The notes under the pieces were generated by a model that was not told the origin of the DNA, did no database searches, and saw nothing but the letters and a program-made list of their open reading frames with translations. The translations under genes were made by a program, and so were the position numbers. This document shows positions 63,332-64,000 of a stretch of 64,000 bases of DNA, piece after piece (positions within the stretch are counted from its first letter, which is position 1; the number at the start of each line of letters is the position of its first letter). Origin of the DNA: Auanema rhodensis (taxonomy: Eukaryota; Nematoda; Chromadorea; Rhabditida; Rhabditidae); the NCBI GenBank assembly GCA_964057225.1, contig CAXKVF010000082.1, positions 124,001-188,000 of the forward strand, in the 5' to 3' direction.

Positions 63332-64000
63332 ACGTGAAGCGAGTTACATACCAAGTGCACATCACGTGTACATTTAATTAGCATAAATTAAAGTTCACGT
63401 AAATTTCAAAGTCATGGTTAGCATGAACCAATATCAATAAAAATTTGTTTTTAGACTAATATGGACATGGGGAATCTAATTTTGAAAACCGCATCCTTTT
63501 ATCTTTCACGTGAAGCGAGTTACATACCAAGTGCACATCACGTGTACATTTAATTAGCATAAATTAAAGTTCACGTAAATTTCAAAGTCATGGTTACCAT
63601 GAAGCAATATCAATAAAAATTTGTTTTTAGACTAATATGGACATGGGGAATCTAATTTTGAAAACCGCATCTCTTTATCTTTCACGTGAAGCGAGTTACA
63701 TACCAAGTGCACATCACGTGTACATTTAATTAGCATAAATTAAAGTTCACGTAAATTTCAAAGTCATGGTTACCATGAACCAATATCAATAAAAATTTGT
63801 TTTTAGACTAATATGGACATGGGGAATCTAATTTTGAAAACCGCATCTCTTTATCTTTCACGTGAAGCGAGTTACATACCAAGTGCACATCACGTGTACA
63901 TTTAATTAGCATAAATTAAAGTTCACGTAAAATTCAAAGTCATGGTTACCATGCACCAATATCAATAAAAATTTGTTTTTAGACTAATATGGACATGTGG
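63332..64000. repeat. M361-M364, last monomers; the array runs off the window
   Basis: M361 (A, c90g, with catcctttt at its 3' end), M362 (G), M363 (A) and M364 (Cd with g139t; 141 bp present, 63860-64000). The order A(c90g), G, A, Cd(g139t) repeats M352-M355 at a 9-monomer distance (1,584 bp). The last unit is cut by the window edge and not by a biological boundary. Confidence 0.85.

Larger units (their letters stand above)
1..64000. repeat. Satellite DNA array, 176-bp monomer, head to tail, fills the window
   Basis: The same 176-bp unit recurs from the first base to the last. Unit starts, marked by acgtgaagcg, fall at 1+176k up to M16, at 2816+176k up to 11616, at 11741+176k up to 16141, and at 16340+176k from there to 63860. 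Only three monomers deviate in length: M16 (175 bp), M67 (125 bp) and M93 (199 bp). All units have the same orientation, no unrelated sequence interrupts them, and neither array edge is in the window. Most copies differ from the consensus at only a few bases. Satellites with 170-180 bp units are typical of plant and animal centromeres, so a centromeric or pericentromeric location is inferred. Subtelomeric or knob heterochromatin is the alternative. I do not recognise the family. Confidence 0.98.

Noticed and set aside
1-64000. CRISPR array.
   Set aside because: The repeat unit is 176 bp with no unique spacers; all of the unit is conserved.
1-64000. CENP-B box in the monomer.
   Set aside because: No match to the NTTCG....A..CGGG pattern. 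The aattcg created by t115c lacks the CGGG half.
1-64000. Known satellite families (Arabidopsis 178-bp repeat, Brassica CentBr, grass CentO/CentC, primate alpha satellite).
   Set aside because: Only very short similarities by memory (an atatggac word and a aaccgca word also occur in the Arabidopsis repeat, at a different spacing). This is not enough for an assignment. A search of the consensus against satellite databases would decide.
1-64000. Transposon, LTR or integrated viral sequence.
   Set aside because: No break in the 176-bp pattern other than the 1-bp, 51-bp and 23-bp changes; no terminal repeats, target-site duplications or coding domains.
1-64000. Ribosomal, 5S or tRNA gene tandem array.
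   Set aside because: No pol III A/B-box arrangement, no rRNA-like conserved core, and 68% A+T with stop codons in all frames over each unit.
1-64000. Telomeric or microsatellite stretches.
   Set aside because: No TTTAGGG, TTAGGG or simple-repeat runs longer than a few units were seen.
1-64000. Inverted orientation segments within the array.
   Set aside because: Every monomer start word acgtgaagcg, or its one-base variants, reads in the same direction throughout.

Overview
The whole 64-kb window is one uninterrupted satellite DNA array. A 176-bp monomer is repeated head to tail about 363.8 times (363 monomers, counting two damaged ones and one with a 1-bp deletion, plus a 141-bp partial at the right end). 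All copies point the same way. I see no gene, transposon, RNA gene, inversion or unique flanking DNA. Both window ends lie inside the array, so its true length is unknown. In the phase used here monomer 1 starts at base 1. Monomers are numbered M1 to M364, and monomer positions run 1 to 176.

The monomer is 68% A+T (63 A, 57 T, 30 C, 26 G). A nucleosome-sized 170-180 bp unit, kilobase-scale higher-order repeats (HORs) and a complete absence of genes fit a eukaryotic, probably centromeric, major satellite. A plant is my best guess, from general knowledge of such repeats. I do not recognise the family, and neither the species nor the chromosomal location can be proved from the sequence.

Layout, read from diagnostic base changes. 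(1) 1-9855: the most diverged monomers, with 7-mer (1,232 bp) and 8-mer (1,408 bp) units and a 3,168-bp 18-monomer unit present twice in tandem with no difference found by eye. (2) 9856-16339: modules with t121a/c125a, plus two of the three length changes in the window (a 51-bp deletion and a 23-bp tandem duplication). (3) 16340-27075: a 5-mer HOR of 880 bp, combined into an 11-mer of 1,936 bp present three times in a row. (4) 27076-32355: 7-mer and 11/12-mer units marked by c125a and c172a. (5) 32356-39571: another 11-mer marked by t121g. (6) 39572-47139: a four-change haplotype (V), a 352-bp dimer and 1,408-bp repeats. (7) 47140-54531: two 528-bp trimer duplications and a patch of c34t monomers. 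(8) 54532-64000: trimers, a block shared with 43,972-45,379 at exactly 80 monomers distance, and a last 11/12-mer block.

The most striking features inside the monomer are three ACGT cores (two of them CACGTG palindromes) spaced 32 and 33 bp, close to three helical turns, and a 7-bp dyad around a BstEII-type site (GGTTACC). Monomer length is almost invariant: three indels in 64 kb and none after base 16,340. Base substitutions are common and are shared in blocks, which is the signature of unequal exchange and gene conversion. Seven 60-codon minus-strand ORFs are by-products of one substitution (c125a) and are not genes.
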